Shown here one piece after another: positions 62,381 through 64,000 of a stretch of 64,000 nucleotides of DNA (position 1 is its first letter; the number at the start of each line of letters is the position of its first letter). The stretch spans positions 186,001-250,000 of the forward strand of contig NZ_BEWN01000002.1 of NCBI RefSeq assembly GCF_002723955.1, in the 5' to 3' direction. A program made the position numbers and the translations under genes. The notes under the pieces were generated by a model. The model saw nothing but the letters and a program-made list of their open reading frames with translations, was not told the DNA's origin and searched no databases. Origin of the DNA: Gluconobacter frateurii. GTDB taxonomy: Bacteria > Pseudomonadota > Alphaproteobacteria > Acetobacterales > Acetobacteraceae.

Positions 62381-63433
62381 ATGGCGAGATCCACCCAAGC
62401 GGACGAGGTTCCGACACCCATCGGGCGGGCTCCGGCATTTCTGGCGATGCTGGATCAGATCTCGCGTCTTGCTCCCCTGAAGCGACCCGTTCTGGTGATC
62501 GGGGAGCGTGGGACAGGCAAGGAACTGGTGGCTGCACGTCTTGCTCTCCTGTCGGATCGCTGGGACGCGCCACTGATCAAGTTGAACTGTGCGGCTTTGC
62601 CGGAAGCTCTGCTGGACAGCGAGCTGTTCGGGCATGAGGCTGGCGCGTTTACTGGTGCGCAGAAGCGGCGTCTGTCGCGGTTTGAGCGTGCAGATGGCGG
62701 AACACTGTTTCTGGATGAAATTGGCACAGCCTCTCTCGCCGTTCAGGAAAAACTGCTGCGCGTTATTGAGTACGGCAGTTTCGAGCGTGTTGGAGGCAGT
62801 GAGACGATCCGGGTGGATGTGCGTCTGATCGGTGCGACCAATGCGGATCTGCCCACTATGGCGCAGGAAGGAACTTTCCGACCGGATCTTCTGGATCGAC
62901 TGGCTTTCGATGTGGTCAATGTTCCGCCGTTGAGAGCGCGGGAAGAGGACATTCCTCTTCTGGCCGAGCATTTCGCCACGAAGATGAGTGCCGAGTTGGG
63001 CCGCAAGCTTTTCGTTGGCTTCTCCGCGAAGGCGTTGCAATGTCTGATGGATCACAACTGGCCGGGCAATGTGCGAGAGCTGCGGAATGTGGTGGAACGT
63101 AGTGTCTATAGGATGGAGCAGCCGGAGCGTCGACTGGACGAGATTGTCCTTGATCCGTTCGTGACGCCCGACTGGGACGCACATGTCGTTGCTCCGCCGA
63201 CCGTAATTTCCAATGCGGCTTCGGGAAGTCCTCAGACGTTTCCGCTGGATTTTTCCGAGACTGTCAAAAGCCATGAGCGGACTCTTTTGGAGGCTGCCCT
63301 GCGTGAGGCGCAGTTCAGTCAGCGGCAGGCTGCGGAGCTGCTGGGGCTGACCTACTACCAGTTCCGGCATCACCTGCGGCTGCATGGTCTTGCAGACAAG
63401 GAAGCGCGGAAGGCTTTGACCAAAAAGGGATAG
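62381..63433 (+). CDS. pspF: Sigma-54-dependent activator PspF
   Basis: 350 residues with no N-terminal receiver domain, as in PspF. AAA+ features: Walker A GERGTGKE at 41-48, the sigma-54 contact loop GAFTGA at 88-93, Walker B GGTLFLDEIG at 106-115, and RLAFDVVNVPPLRAREEDIP with the arginine finger. A Fis-type helix-turn-helix ends it (SQRQAAELLGLTYYQFRHHL). It should activate the psp operon with sigma-54, held inactive by PspA. Divergent from pspA; the gap is 112 bases. Confidence 0.92.
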   Translation: MARSTQADEVPTPIGRAPAFLAMLDQISRLAPLKRPVLVIGERGTGKELVAARLALLSDRWDAPLIKLNCAALPEALLDSELFGHEAGAFTGAQKRRLSRFERADGGTLFLDEIGTASLAVQEKLLRVIEYGSFERVGGSETIRVDVRLIGATNADLPTMAQEGTFRPDLLDRLAFDVVNVPPLRAREEDIPLLAEHFATKMSAELGRKLFVGFSAKALQCLMDHNWPGNVRELRNVVERSVYRMEQPERRLDEIVLDPFVTPDWDAHVVAPPTVISNAASGSPQTFPLDFSETVKSHERTLLEAALREAQFSQRQAAELLGLTYYQFRHHLRLHGLADKEARKALTKKG

Positions 63434-63535
63434 ACGCGGGTTCATGTCTGAAGTGATGCATGAAACGTGCCAAATTGAGTTTTTGCGTTTTTCTGGTTTG
63501 AAATCATAAAACAGGAAAAGGGCATTTCGGGGAAA

Positions 63536-63563
63536 ATGGCCACGAATTGATGAAATTGGCCAT
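63536..63563. promoter_or_regulatory. Inverted repeat upstream of cysH
   Basis: ATGGCCA (63536-63542) and TGGCCAT (63557-63563) are exact inverted arms with 14 bases between, in an AT-rich gap of 283 bases (63434-63716) between pspF and cysH that has no gene. It may be an operator for cysH. No regulator is adjacent. Confidence 0.4.
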
Positions 63564-63716
63564 AATTGTTCGATAAATGCGAATGATGAGAATTCGTCAA
63601 ATAAACCATTTAATATAGTTATACAAAATAAAATAGTTGAATAATAGCCGGTGCGCGCCTATGTCTCCTTCACGTCGTGATTCTGGCGCGTCTGAACATG
63701 GATATGGGTGCAGTAA

Positions 63717-64000
63717 ATGCCTCTCTCACAATCCGAACTTCGACATCTTATGGAGACGCCGGAGAGTCATGCGCTTGAGGAAGCACTGGTGAGTCTGAAA
63801 GGACGCGTTGCAGTCATTTCCTCATTTGGTGCGGAATCTGCGATCCTGCTGGATGAGATCGCCCGGATTGATCCGTCTGTTCCGGTTTTCTTTCTGGATA
63901 CACGCCGGCATTTTCCGGAAACGCTCTCCTACCGTGATGAGCTTTCTGATGTGCTGGGCTTACAGGACGTTCGAACCATTTCTCCGGCAGCGCGGGAGCT
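63717..64000 (+). CDS. cysH: Phosphoadenylyl-sulfate reductase, N-terminal part
   Basis: The ATG at 63717 directly follows a TAA in frame, so the start cannot be earlier. About 94 residues are visible before the window ends. The CysH family pattern is clear: VAVISSFGAESAILLDEI for the PP-loop region and PVFFLDTRRHFPETLSYRDE. It reduces (phospho)adenylyl sulfate to sulfite in sulfate assimilation. The rest of the gene lies outside the window. Confidence 0.85.
   Translation, partial: MPLSQSELRHLMETPESHALEEALVSLKGRVAVISSFGAESAILLDEIARIDPSVPVFFLDTRRHFPETLSYRDELSDVLGLQDVRTISPAARE

Noticed and set aside
62375-63445. 356-codon minus-strand open frame over pspF
   Set aside because: Complete antisense shadow of a motif-verified AAA+ activator; no motif of its own.
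1-64000. CRISPR arrays, tRNA or rRNA genes, insertion sequences, prophage
   Set aside because: No regularly spaced repeats, no cloverleaf or rRNA stretches, and no transposase or integrase proteins were seen by reading.

Overview
The window looks like chromosome of an acetic acid bacterium (Acetobacteraceae, Alphaproteobacteria; Gluconobacter or a close relative is my best guess). The reasons are moderately high GC, a hopanoid transporter of HpnN type, DUF3297 and DUF482 proteins, an alginate-export-type porin, Hint-domain surface proteins, and a four-gene riboflavin operon under an FMN riboswitch. No rRNA, tRNA, insertion sequence, prophage or CRISPR array is visible. The placement is inferred from gene content only.

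Layout. 1-2000: AT-rich stretch with two glycosyltransferases, one cut by the window edge. 2150-5853: rib operon (ribD-ribE-ribBA-ribH, minus strand) from FMN riboswitch to intrinsic terminator. 5976-10156: entericidin-like lipoprotein, photolyase, periplasmic coiled-coil protein, and an FNR-type Fe-S regulator divergent from ompW across an FNR box. 10314-16146: three-gene heavy-metal-type RND efflux operon. 16198-20106: small RMF-like protein, then an operon of a FeeM-like N-acyltransferase, an ICMT-like methyltransferase and a GGDEF/EAL protein. 20157-28202: M61 peptidase, a repeat-bearing glycan protein, phosphatase, prs, a GT61 glycosyltransferase, an outer-membrane barrel and a lipoprotein. 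28273-34731: TonB, AlkA, hydrolase, ClC channel, RidA, DUF482. 34807-37358: flgF-flgG-flgA. 37363-42732: HAE1-type RND pump, SDR, lipase-like lipoprotein. 42861-49854: DUF3297, nucleoside hydrolase, sulfide:quinone oxidoreductase, cupin, VOC, HpnN, YigZ. 49958-55187: porin, glycosyltransferase, Hint-domain protein. 55373-63433: a minus-strand run pspA-pspB-two beta-rich envelope proteins-mlaE-mlaF-small membrane protein-radA, with pspF divergent. The window ends inside cysH.

The most unusual piece is the Psp locus. It has PspF, PspA and PspB, but no protein with the usual PspC head. Instead two secreted DUF2807/'Toastrack'-like proteins follow pspB with overlapping or nearly touching ends, and the second carries, after a transmembrane helix, a C-terminal tail closely resembling the PspC tail. 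The same directon continues into Mla-type lipid-transport genes, which suggests one envelope-stress and lipid-homeostasis unit. The second candidate is the FeeM-like/ICMT-like/c-di-GMP operon, which could make and methylate an N-acyl amino acid signal alongside c-di-GMP turnover; that role is inference.
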